Counted from the stretch's first letter, positions 49,235 through 59,648 are shown. The stretch is 64,000 nucleotides of DNA from Lophius americanus (GCA_037951165.1 JBBDHG010000009.1:9513001-9577000), one strand, 5' to 3'. Notes: generated by a model from the letters alone, not told the origin. Made by a program: numbers and translations.

Positions 49235-49815
49235 TTACATTTTTCAGCATTACAAGATCTACCAGTCAGATATTTGGCACTGGGAAAAGGATGCTAGCTT
49301 CTCATAATCAGGTCTGTAGCTGCTGGTAGCAGGTCTCAGGCAGCTAGACAGGTTTTCAACTGTTAATGTGGATCTGAATTTGGACTTAATGGTTTTCATG
49401 TGAAAGAATGGTAGGTCGATCAAAACAGTGCTGAGAGGAAAAAGGCCAATCTTCTTATGCTAGGATACTTCTTCTCTGGGAGCGATGCCAAAAGTCACCA
49501 AAAGGTGATGGTAGGCCTCGACTTCAAAGTAATATCATTCTAAAGGGACAGAATTTCCTGCTCCACTGAAGTAGTGCCCTGGAGGAAGAGCATTCACACT
49601 TTTGAGGCAATATCATCCACATCAATGTATGTACCAAATGGGAAACACTTGTATGTTGCAAGTGGTTTTAGCGTTGCAAAGTCTGTGAAACGTTGTTTGA
49701 GCTCCAATGCAATGATCTGAACTTGTTCAATTTAATGGCCATGATCAAGTTTGTCCCGAGCCTCAAGTTCTGCATGCATGGATAACAGTAGCTGCAGTTT
49801 GCACTTAAATGTGTT
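49235..49815 (-). pseudogene. hAT transposase C-terminal relic (GTF2IRD2/EPM2AIP1-like lineage)
   Basis: Reverse frame segments in order read IEQVQIIALELKQRFTDFAT, FPFGTYIDVDDIASKV, NDITLKSRPTITF, LLASLPEKKYPSIRRLAF and, after a frame shift, MKTIKSKFRSTLTVENLSSC then LRPATSSYRPDYEKLAS. This is the C-terminal half of a hAT transposase: an RF.DF block, an LQ.D..LK block, a YP..RR.A..LSALF block and the dimerisation tail with FS.MK..KSK.RS.LT..HL..CLR. At least two stops (within GH-stop-IEQ and ASKV-stop-ML) and one frame shift are present. It is a different lineage from the hAT relic at 20 kb. The N-terminal half is missing. Confidence 0.85.
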
Positions 49816-49849
49816 CATCCCGCTAATCATGACGATTATTTTTCAATGG

Positions 49850-50092
49850 GGGCGGCTGTAGCTCAATTGGTAGAGCGGACATCTTCTAATCAGAAGATCG
49901 GACGACAGTCGGTTTGAGTCCCAGTAGAGTCTCTGAGCAATACCCTTAAACCCTAGCTCCCCGGGGGCTTTAAATGGGCTGTCCACTATTCCCTCAGGGA
50001 TGGGTGAAATGCAGAGAAATAATTTCATTATGTTGTACTGTGTATGGCTGTATGTAAACAATAAAGGGTTTGTTCTTCTTCTTTTTCTCATG
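49850..50092 (+). mobile_element. tRNA-derived SINE, complete head and tail
   Basis: The head has A-box-like TAGCTCAATTGGTAGAG, a self-complementary TCTTCTAATCAGAAGA that mimics an anticodon arm, and B-box GGTTTGAGTCC. The body includes CTGAGCAATACCCTTAAACC and a TCCACTATTCCCTCAGGG block. The tail has AATGCAGAGAAATAATTTCA, GTATGGCTGTATGTAAACAA and an AATAAAGGG signal before a CTTCTT-type tail. Internal promoters allow transcription by RNA polymerase III; mobility would need a partner LINE with a matching tail. The 7-base anticodon loop is not regular, so it is not a functional tRNA. Confidence 0.85.
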
Positions 50093-51371
50093 GTTTTGTT
50101 CTTTCCCTGCAACTGCAGTCAAATCGGTGAGAAATGTGAATCCATGAGCCACCATTTGTCATCAAGTTGGTTACACAGTTCAGAAAATCTCACAAGAAAT
50201 CTGCCTCTGCCTAGCCATTGCATGTATGTATTTTTTATCTTTAAGTTATGTTTCCTTTGTTGTTTGCATGGTCTTAAAATGCTGTAAAAGTTGCCCTTAT
50301 GTGCTTGCGCAATTCAGGCTCAACATATCAGGCGCACGCATTTTGAGTTTGATGAAATGATAAAATCAGGTATGCTAACACCACAGCTTAGCAAGCACAG
50401 CATAGCTCATTACGTCGAGGCTTGGCTGACAGCAAAGCATGACAGGTCATGCTGAGGTCTGTAGCGCCGTACTTGAATAGTCATGCCTTAGGCAACCAAT
50501 AGGAGGTAGGATGTGACCACTGAATGAGTGATTTAATGTACTAATTAGGTTTTTGACTCATTATCTAAAAATTATTTTAGCACTCGAGGTGTGACTCGTG
50601 TCAATTTGGTGTCAATTTTGGCTTTTATATAAGGCCGGTGGATTGTATGACTTTCAATTTAATAAGATAATCCATCTAGCGTACAAGGCCATCCCCAGAA
50701 TAAACACACATTGTCTGTGGTATTTATTGTGGCATTTGGTCTGTCCTGAGGGAAAGCTTAGAATATATCCTAAAACACGTAGACATAGTACTCCATAACT
50801 CTACGGTTTCTACCTTATCTTCTTCGGTTAGTCCTCACTCATTTTCACGAGAGCTATCTACTGTCTGTTCACATTGCCGCCATTCATCAAAAAACAGACA
50901 AAAACATTGTGGCCCCTGTAACACACACAAACACATACACCACAGCCACCTCTCTGCTCAATCTACAGTTGACATTGACATTCAAGCCTGCTGCTCCAGA
51001 GGGAAACTCATTAAAGAATGCTAAACACTGTTTTCCAAAGGGCCATGCAGTGTTAATGAATGCTGGCAAAGAATAGGACATGTGTGTCCTGTCTGCTTAC
51101 CACTGCATCAACAAATAGCTGACATAGATGACAGGCTCTGTCCAAACACACACATTTTGTTTTTTTAAATCTGCAATGAAATACTCTTTGAATGTGAGTG
51201 ACTGAGTTTTAACCATTATTTTTTTGATCTTGAAATTAACTTGTCACATGGGAATTGTTTTCCTTAACTCTTGATTAATGATGATCTTTGCAAGGAGATT
51301 CCTTAACCCATGGCTGTCAGATTGTTGGTCCGTCAGCATGATTGCCAACGAAAAATCCTTCAATTAATTTT
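50093..51371. other. Unassigned sequence
   Basis: No gene or known element recognised in this stretch. Confidence 0.5.
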
Positions 51372-51692
51372 CTGTAACCCCATCCCCTGATCAGGGTTGC
51401 ACGGGGCTGGAACCAATACCACCTGGCATTGAATGAGAGGTGGGTTACACCCTGGAGTCACCAGTTTCTTACAGTGCTGATACATTCACACCTACAGGCA
51501 ATCTTTGATCCACCAATTCACCTATATTGCTTATATATATATTGTTTTTGGACTGTTGGAGGAGGTAGGGGTACCCAGGGAGAACCAATGCAAACACAGG
51601 GAGAAAATGCTAACTCCACATAAAAGGCGCAAGGTGGATTTGAACCAAGAACCTCCTTGCTGTCAGGCAACTGTGCTGCTGTGCCACTGAAT
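51372..51692 (-). mobile_element. tRNA-derived SINE, near full length
   Basis: Read in reverse, the head starts AGTGGCACAGCAGCACAGTT (A-box region), then CTTGGTTCAAATCC (B box). The body has ATTTTCTCCCTGTGTTTGC, a GGTTCTCCCTGGGTACC block, a CCTGTAGGTGTGAATGTATC block and ACTCCAGGGTGTAACCCACC. The 3' end carries CCAGCCCCGTGCAACCC and finishes near GGTTACAG. This is one of the most abundant fish SINE types (possibly V-SINE-like; family name uncertain). A TATATATA insertion near 51532 replaces the usual sequence before the 'TTTTTGGACTGT' block. Confidence 0.8.
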
Positions 51693-51884
51693 GTACAGCT
51701 TTTCTTGAAACTTTATGGGTCTTGGGTAAAACATACCCCATTGGATTTAAAAATTACAAAGGAATTCCAAGGCACTCCACTTTAACAAGAGCTAAAAAGC
51801 CTTTAAAGTAATGCATGGTCATTTGGACCAGTATATTAAAACTCCAATGTGTTTCAGCCTCAAGCCTTCAAAAAATGTTTTGGG

Positions 51885-52122
51885 GCCAGCTGAGGTGGTT
51901 GTTTTTTCAGGCACATCCAACTGGGTGGAGACCCTGGAGTAGACCCAGACATCGCTGGAGGAACTATATATATATATATATCTGGCCTGGGATCGCTTTG
52001 GGATCCCCAAGGATGAGCTAAAGAGTGTTCCTCTGGAAATGGATGCCTGGAATGCCGTTCTTAGCCTGCTGCCACCGCAACCTGACCCCGCTTAGCAGTG
52101 GAGAGTGAATGGATGGGTATAT
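51885..52122 (+). mobile_element. Rex3/RTE-like LINE 3' end
   Basis: The frame reads LRWLFFQAHPTGWRP, then RPRHRWRNYIYIYIWPGIAL and GSPRMS before a frame break. The continuation ELKSVPLEMDAWNAVLSLLP matches the end of Rex3-type ORFs. The short 3' end, with ACCCCGCTTAGCAGTGG and a GAATGGATGG finish, follows. An expanded TA run (51965-51981) sits inside the coding motif and adds the Tyr-Ile repeats. Upstream domains are truncated. Confidence 0.85.
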
Positions 52123-52470
52123 CAAATTGTGGTGCTTAAGTGTAAACAAAGTAATGTCATGTAGTTGAACTAAACTTGTATTTAACAGCAAGGGAACAAA
52201 GGTGATGTTTCATGAATGTACCCAAAACTGACCCAATTTTTTTTTATCTAACATAGAAATTCTATTTAATGTATCAGTTGTGCTCTCAGTGAGAGCGTTA
52301 GCTCTTGTATCAGTCTGCCATTTTACAGTCAGAGTTCAGGAAATACCATTCTAAGTATCTTACCTAAAATGTTGTATCATCAACATTAAAAGCTGTTCAC
52401 TTGAATGATTCCAGCCATTCAAATCCCTACTAAAAGATGACCACCTTGGGATTAAAGGATTTCAGTCAAT

Positions 52471-52523
52471 ACACACACACACACACACACACACACGCAC
52501 GCACACACACACACACACACACA
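52471..52523. repeat. (CA)n microsatellite
   Basis: About 53 bases of CA units with a CGCACGCA interruption near 52497. The Thr/His frames on either strand are artefacts of it. Confidence 0.95.
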
Positions 52524-53404
52524 TTGTATCTCTTTTTCTCCAGAAGTGCTGCCCCCTGGTTTCCTTTTCACTCTTTCCTCTGCTATCATCCTCTCTCAGT
52601 ATATAATGTGTGTAACCTGTATTTAGAGGGCCACCAGAGAAAACCCTTATCATGTCACTCATACATGGCCTGTTTGCAAAGATAGCTGCTCTGCATGTCA
52701 GCCAGCTCATTTTCTCACTTTACCGTGAATGTGCAGTGAGGGATGCTAAACTGTAAGGCAGACTCACAAATATATGGAAGAAGACAAACACAATGAAGAA
52801 CTGATTTCAATATAACCCTAATAACATTTGTACTCAATATCTCAAAATAGGGTGAAGTACTGTGACAACCAGCTCACCCACTCTGCACTGCAGAGGTAGC
52901 AACAGAGAATACAACATCTTCGCAAACATGAGGCAGGAAGGCAAGATGGGGATGTGACATTTTGAGAACATCTTATGTTCGTGGAAGACGTACAAGCACT
53001 TAGTATTATCTAATGTAAAGGGGAAGAAAATCAACCAGAATTGCTTTGAATTGATTTTCAAAGTCGGGATTGAAATCAATGTCTGGGAGCCTCTTACCCC
53101 CTGAACTGAGATCAGCCGGCACGCACTGAAGTTGAATCACTGTTTTATACATGTCAATCTATATTTTTAGAATGTTGGTGAATACATCCACCATTGTTTT
53201 GTTAGATTGTTTTGTTGTTTTTGTTCTCCAACCAGGGCTTCACTCACTGCCTTACTCGCTCAAGTTGTTAATTCCATATATGGTTCTATGCTAAATCCAT
53301 GTATATTTATTTTCTTTTTTCTTTCAGGAGTTAAGATTCCCTATCACCCTGAAGTCTTTCGTGGGAAGTTTAGAATGAACTGGTGGCTGCACAGGATGTG
53401 GCAG
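52524..53404. other. Unassigned sequence
   Basis: No recognisable gene or repeat. Confidence 0.5.
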
Positions 53405-53740
53405 TTATGTACACTAAAAAAAAAATTGTTTAACCTACTTAAAAAATCTCGGAAACATTTTCCAAATGATTAATATGATTGAGTTCAGTCACCTTAATTT
53501 ATTAGAGTTGATTTAACTTAGTTAATTCGATTAGTTCCATCTTAATCTATTTGAATTGGTTCAACTAAGTTACTTTGAATTATTCTGACATCATTTATTT
53601 CAGTTAACTCCACTTAATTAGTTTGAATTGTTCCAACTTAATTTATTTAAGTTGGTTCTACTTAGTTTCTTTAAATAGTTCTAAATCAAACAACCTAAGT
53701 TGGCTAAAATTAATTGCTTTTTATTGAGAGAAACCATTTG
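53405..53740. repeat. AT-rich repeat with degenerate TTAAGTTGGTTCAACTTA units
   Basis: Begins with ACACTAAAAAAAAAATTGTTT and CCTACTTAAAAAATC, then carries about ten loose repeats of a roughly 24-base motif such as TTTGAATTGGTTCAACTAAG and TTTAAGTTGGTTCTACTTAG. The core AAGTTG...CAACTT is self-complementary, so both strands look alike. This fits a non-autonomous DNA element of a kind common in fish, though I see no clear second inverted end. Confidence 0.6.
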
Positions 53741-54960
53741 TTTCATGTGGAAGTGATTTCCATGATTTAATTATGTTGATCCAACAAAAACCTTTTTAGT
53801 TCAATAATGTGGACAGTACCAGAAATCTTAGTTTCAATACAGATTGAATCAAGGGTGAATGAAAAAAAATCGAGACAAGCTGTTGGCAATAAAATTATAT
53901 ATCTGAAATGTGTTCAACAGCAGCAAATGTTTGCGACGATACAAATATAAAAATATAAATTTTAGGTTTTTTAATATATACTATATTTTGCCAACAGAAT
54001 TAATCTCTGTAATGAATAGAAGTAAGAGCGTGAAATAGCCTGAACAGAACATTGTAGGAAAAATGTGACCCCAAATCTGATGGTATGCTAATGTGTGATT
54101 GAGTTCAGATTTTGTTTTTGACACTGAAAAGCAGAAACCACAGCTACTTTCAAACGGCCACTTTCAAATGGAATAAATACGAATATGAGCACTACTGTTG
54201 CAACAGCACTGTCTATTTATCAGCATAGTTGCTGTACATATGAGCTCATGCCACAGACACCAAAGATGTGACCTATATCTAAATGAACAGTAAAGGCATA
54301 TAGATCAGATTTCCGAAAAAAAACAAAACAAACTCAACTGCAGTGTTTACATAGCCAGACTAATGTTTCCCTTTTCACATTCTACTTACAGTGAAAAGTA
54401 TTATAACATTTTTTAATGAAATACAAGATGAAAATGGAGGTGCTGGCATTAAAGTGCATACTAAATAATTGGACAGTGCAGAGAGTTGCATGTGAGCACA
54501 AAAAAAGCATTGTTTTGAGACACTGAAAATTAAACCCTGCTTTAATTACTTTGAAAGTGCAAACGTAATTGATCTTGGCGATATGGAAAAAAAAGTAAAC
54601 ATAACTAAACATGATACAGGGACTTTTTTCAGCCCGACATCGGTCAGCCAAATACTTTTTTTTAAAACAGTAGTGAATCCTACCTCTAAGTTTAACCTTC
54701 TATTAAATTTAGTTTTCAGTTAACAGGGTTTTTAAACAATTGTCCATTACCTCTATAGAGCCATCAGAGTATTTTGTTTTTTTTCCCCACAGGTGGGCCT
54801 GAGTTCGGTTATGTACATTTTGCATTGGGTTGGTCTAAAAAAAATTCCATTAGCAAAATACAAGGGATATCATTTTTGAATAAATTGAATATTTAAATAT
54901 CCATGACGATATTTTTGGTGTTTTACAATCACCTGAAATGTATTTTATTTTATTTAAACT
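53741..54960. other. Unassigned AT-rich sequence
   Basis: No gene recognised. Homopolymer A and T runs are frequent. Confidence 0.5.
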
Positions 54961-54964
54961 TGAT

Positions 54965-55380
54965 GGCACATGCTGGTTTTTACAGCAACTTTTTGCCCAA
55001 TTTAGATCCAAACAACTTTAAAAAGCAGTGTCAAATTTTTAAAGTAATTTAAAAAAAATCTTTAATCTAGACGTTAATGTAAATATTTCCTTTAAATATT
55101 TCATCTAAATCTAAATCTAAATCTAAGTTAAATCTAAATATTATATTTATTTATAAATGTTGAACCTAAATATTTGGCAAAAAACAGACATTAGCGAACC
55201 TATCCAAATGAAAGCTTGACAAAGAAAACCACTTCTATCCATGGTAAATATGGCTCCATTTCGTACGGAAGCGGTTTCTGAGCTATTTCTGGGTTAGTGC
55301 CTAACCTCGAGACGATTGTCAGCATTGCAATCCCAGAAGAAATGGTCCTGGCACCTTAAAATGGATGTTGTGAACGTCCA
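54965..55380 (+). repeat. MITE-like repeat, copy A (5' portion)
   Basis: Starts GGCACATGCTGGTTTTTACA and shares, in the same order as 59649-59960, the blocks TAAATGTTGAACCTAA, AGAAAACCACTTCTATCCA, GAGCTATTTCTGGGTTAGTG and CCAGAAGAAATGGTCCTGGC. An internal TCTAAA hexamer array at 55100-55135 is specific to this copy. I do not find its inverted 3' end, so it may be truncated near 55380. Confidence 0.7.
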
Positions 55381-56583
55381 AAAGATCTTTTTCGCCCTTC
55401 AACTTTTTTCTCCCTTCAACTTGCTTAGGCAAAGGATAGCCACACAAGATGGATGTCCTTGCAATTCATTTCCACAGCACTGGTCTGCCCCTGCATTTCC
55501 TCCTGGGCAGTGCGTTGTAACTGATTTCTGGTCATCATGGGAACTTCTGGAGTTTGGCGCCAATAGATATCTTGCAACCTAAACTATGCCACTTCTCAGA
55601 GCAGTGAATGCAGTGCTCGCTTCCCTCTTCCTCAGTGGAGTGCGTACTTTCCGTCTTTAACGGTATGGTTTTACAATTGTTACCAATTTAATGTTAAATT
55701 TATGATACTCCATTTCTCAAAATTTTAGTTCTCCTTCCCCTCCTGTGGGAAACAGACCCAGCCGTGACTATCAACAACACAACACGGAATAAGTATTAAT
55801 ATACTTGATCTCTAATTTCAGCTTTGACAAGTAATTTTTACAGAACAAAAGACTAAATACATTTCTAAAAATATGCATCTAATGATGTCCCATCACTTAA
55901 GACGCTACTTCATGAGGGCAGCGGGGCTTGGAAATTCCCTCCCCCTCAAAGCGGGGAATGACAGAAAAAAAGTTTTAGATCCACTGCTTTACCCCAAGGC
56001 TTAAGTAGCTTATAAGAGGAATGATATAAATGGCCCAGTATGAGGGGATGGCAGTGGAGAGAAACAACAACATGAACAAAGACAGGTGAGACTCTGGCCA
56101 TTATGAAGCCAAAGGATGTGGTAACAATTTTGTAAAGAAAGCATGAGTGAGACCATTTTCAAGAGATATTCTTATAAAAACAAAGTAACTTCCACCAACA
56201 CAAGCTTAATCCTTTTGACTTTAACCCATGACAGCTAATGTGGCTTTCTCACACCTTTCGGTGTTTCACTGTTACGACACAGGCAGTGGCCACATGTCAA
56301 TGCTGAGATTATTTCACTGATTGCTTGAGTTAGGATATAAATTTAAATAAGAAAACTCACATATACACCAAATCCACACAGAACTTGCAAACTCATTGTT
56401 TTATACAAGACAGACAGAATGGCAATTTGCCTAATTTCCTGAGAAATTAAAGGAAGATATGGAAAATGCTCTATCTCGGAATGTTGAAGAAAACAAAAAA
56501 ATAAATTCTGGATACTCACCAAAATTTAATGGGATATATTCTGGTTCTGTTATGAGTAAAATGTAAATTATTACAGTAAACTA
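55381..56583. other. Unassigned sequence
   Basis: No recognisable gene. The first few hundred bases may still belong to the MITE-like repeat. Confidence 0.45.
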
Positions 56584-57883
56584 CATGGCTCAAGAAAATT
56601 AAGGGAACACTTAATCATTGCAGTATGACTGATGCAGAGCCAGTTAAACTTTAGGGATATTGATTTGTCCATTTAGGAATTACAAGGGACTGTGAATCAG
56701 TTTCACCTGTTTTGGTGCAAATGGAAGTGACAACAGGTACAACGGACATGCAAAAGCATGACAAGCCCCAGGAAGGGAATGGTTCTGCAGTTTTTGGCCC
56801 TGAGCCATTTCTCTCTACTTATCTTTCCTCATTGACTCTTCTCTACTTTTGTGTTCTGCTGGTGTCTTTGTCACTACTTGTGACATGAGGCAGTTCCTGC
56901 AGCCAACTCAGGCTGATCAGGAGGAGCACTGTCGGATCCCTACAAAATGACCTCCAGCAGGCTACTAGTGTGATGTTTCTGACAAAACTGTCAGCAACAG
57001 ACTGCAAGAGGGTGGCAAGAGCACCCAATGTCCTCTACTGGGACCTGTGCTCACAGACCAGCAGTGTGGAGCTCAATTGGTGTTCACCAGAGAGCAGCAG
57101 AATTGTCAGACTCTCTCTTGTCTCTGCAGAAGAGAGCAGGTTCAAACTGAAGTCAGGCATGTGGCGGCGTCTCCAGGCTTTGTCTGGAGACGCAATGCTG
57201 CTCGATGGTGGATCAGGGATGGTCTGGGGAGACAGATCCTTGAATGGCCTCAGAGACCTCCAAGGTCTAGCAAACTGTACCCTGACTGTTAGGTACCAGG
57301 AAGAAACTAAGACCCACTATCAGACCTTACACTGGTCCAGTGGACACTGGGTTCCTCCTAGTCCAGGACAATGCGGCCTCATGTGTGAGGCAGTTCCTGA
57401 ATGACGAAATTATTGAGGCCATTGACTGGTCCTCATATTCCCCGAACCTGAATCCACCTGAGAACCTCTGAGACATTATGTGTCGCTGCATCAGACGCCA
57501 CCACCCCTGACCACAGACAGTCCAGGAGCCCTGATCCATGTCTGGGAGGAGATCCCATAGGACACCATCCTCCATCTCATCAGGAGAATGCGTAGACATG
57601 TTCAGGAGGTCCCTTTGGCATGTGGGGCTCAAACACACTCCTGGCTCACATTTTGACATGTTGTGATGAAATTAACTTTTCACAAGTTCAATCCGTCTGT
57701 GAAATCAGTTTTTCACTTTGATTTTTAGTAATCTAAAACCCAGCCCTTACTGGTTTAATGGTTTTCGTTTACATTGATCGTTCTCGCATCACTTTATTCT
57801 ATACAAATTATGCAATGTATATTAATAAAGATTTTCAACTTGAATTTTTTTTTCATCGAGATTCAGACTGTGATTTAGCAGTG
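56584..57883 (+). mobile_element. Tc1-like transposon, longest copy of its family
   Basis: The 5' inverted end CATGGCTCAAGAAAATTAAG follows a TA at 56582-56583. The transposase is split over several frames. An N-terminal region near 56890-56950 precedes EESRFKLKSG (57128, first catalytic Asp replaced by Glu), DGGSGMVWGDRS (about 57205), a LLVQDNAA-type block at 57357-57375 (second Asp kept) and a SPNLNPPENL-type block at about 57437-57470 (Glu kept). Spacing between the last two fits the DD34E pattern of Tc1. The gene continues with RCIRRHHP, EEIP and ACGA blocks, then a 3' untranslated region shared with the copies at 16.8 and 35.6 kb. The 3' inverted end is nearly absent: GTGATTTA is joined straight to GCAGTG. 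The element is inactive. Confidence 0.88.
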
Positions 57884-57884
57884 T

Positions 57885-58435
57885 ATGATGTAGTCAAGAT
57901 ATATCTCCTCGAGCCGATTCAAATGCACCAAATTTGTACAAAATCATCTCAATAGTTAGGAAATCAAGTCAGAAAAAACATTGTTTCGTAATAAAGATCA
58001 GCCTAGCATCGTCAGTATAAAACCAAACTTTCCCAAAATCAATTAAATTATTCCTCACTCAAAGGTCTATAGGGGTATGAAATTAAGAAATGATCCATGA
58101 AATAGTGTTTTAGTTCTGTCCAAAAACAGCGTTTGTTGTAAAAAAAAAAAAGAGTGTCCACTAGTGATGAAAATATGAGCCTCTACAGTAAAATATGATA
58201 TTTACTCAATATATCTCATGAGTTGTTTTATAAGCACCACATTTCGACTAAATTGAAGCAAAAGTTAGGAAGTCATGTCCGAAAACCAGTGTTTCAGAAA
58301 AGGCTCCCCCTGGTGAGTAAAATATGAACTGGTAGAGTAAATCCAAATGTATACAAGATAGAATGAGTCGATTCATCTTCAGGAAATCTGGACTAAATCA
58401 GAGCAATGGTTGAAAAGTTACTGTCCTACTGTGTT
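57885..58435 (+). repeat. Modular dispersed repeat, copy 5
   Basis: Directly follows the Tc1 copy. Units show GATTCAAATGCACCAAATTT, AGTTAGGAAATCAAGTCAG, then a CCAAAATCAATTAAATTATT block with TGATCCATGAAATAGTG. A second unit has ATATGATATTTACTCAATA, GTTAGGAAGTCATGTCCG and AGGCTCCCCCTGGTGAGTA. A third has ATATGAACTGGTAGAGTA and CTAAATCAGAGCAATGGTTG. The order is scrambled relative to copy 1, with the 3' module before later units as in copy 4. Confidence 0.72.
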
Positions 58436-59003
58436 CCTATCATAATATTGAGTTCTTCAATCCAATAAATAAGATAAGGCTCAAAACGTTTAATGTTATG
58501 ATCCCCGCAACGTTAAAGTATAAAATATGAAACACTGAATTACAACTGTATATTATACACTATAGTAAAGTATAAGAGACATAAAAAACAAATAGCTTAA
58601 AGTAAATGGATGAGTAAATTATGCAAATGATTATTATTTTACTTTAATAAACTATAAACTTGTATTAAATGTGCATCCCCAATTTAATGTTGAACTAAGG
58701 GTTAAGAAAGGCATGGAAATGTAAGAATGATGTTAAAAATTCTGTTTGTGCTCTAAGTAAATCAAAGCAGCTCCTCAGGCTATTCTCGGGGTTTCATCCT
58801 CATTTCTAAACCTCAAATGTTGTTTCAGCCACAACTTAAACCCATGCATAAATCTATTAATGGGATCATTTTCATTCACAATGGAGATGAAAATAAATTA
58901 CCAGATGCATTAAACAGACATAAAACAGTGTAATATAAAGTCCCCAGTGCATTGTTATTCTGAATATATATGTAATGTGATATAGGTTTTATAGGAAGTG
59001 AAG
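58436..59003. other. Unassigned AT-rich sequence
   Basis: No gene or family recognised. Confidence 0.5.
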
Positions 59004-59245
59004 TTTCACTGTTATTTAACTGTTATTTCACTGTTATTTCACTGCTATTTCACTGTTATTTCACTGTTATTTCACTGCTATTTCACTGTTATTTCACTGT
59101 TATTTCACTGCTATTTCACTGTTATTTCACTGCTATTTCACTGCTATTTCACTGTTATTTCACTGTTATTTCACTGTTATTTCACTGTTATTTCACTGCT
59201 ATTTCACTGTTATTTCACTGTTATTTCACTGTTATTTCACTGTTA
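59004..59245. repeat. Minisatellite: 22 copies of an 11-bp unit
   Basis: Twenty-two head-to-tail copies of TTTCACTGTTA. Copies 4, 7, 10, 12, 13 and 18 have C for T at the ninth base (GCTA), and copy 2 has TTTAACTG. Because 3 x 11 is 33, the array stays open in one frame and yields an 11-residue periodic peptide (FHCYFTVISLL), but nothing upstream suggests it is translated. Confidence 0.95.
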
Positions 59246-59648
59246 TTTTGCAGTTTCCAATAAGTAATTGACTGTATGTTGAGTCAAAAATGATCAATCG
59301 TTTTACTAATGAAGGCTCTTTTGATCACAACAGTTGAGACACGAGCCACTCAGCCACTGCAGGTCAAATATCAGAACACAAAAAGAAGCAATAGGAAGAT
59401 GTTAACAGCTGTTTATTCTTTCATAATTTGTCAAGCAAGTAACTGAGTACATTAGCATTATTGTAATATTTACAAAGTTCACAGGAATGCCTCTGATTTA
59501 AGGGGATCTGATTCAGGAAAGTCTCGATTCTGAAACAGGATGCATGTTCGTGTATAAATCACACAACTAAAGCAGTGAGTGGATCTGTACCGGGTAAGGT
59601 TATATAATGTAAACACTCGGTCTAAATTTAAGGGGCAGTGTGAAGAAT

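Noticed and set aside
49850..49925. Genuine tRNA gene
   Set aside because: The anticodon arm does not give a regular 5-bp stem with 7-base loop, and SINE body and tail follow directly.
59004..59245. CRISPR-like array
   Set aside because: Units are contiguous 11-mers without spacers, and the window is vertebrate. It is a minisatellite.
58998..59267. 89-codon frame with an 11-residue periodic peptide
   Set aside because: It is only the translation of the 11-bp minisatellite; 33 bases is a multiple of three, so openness is automatic.
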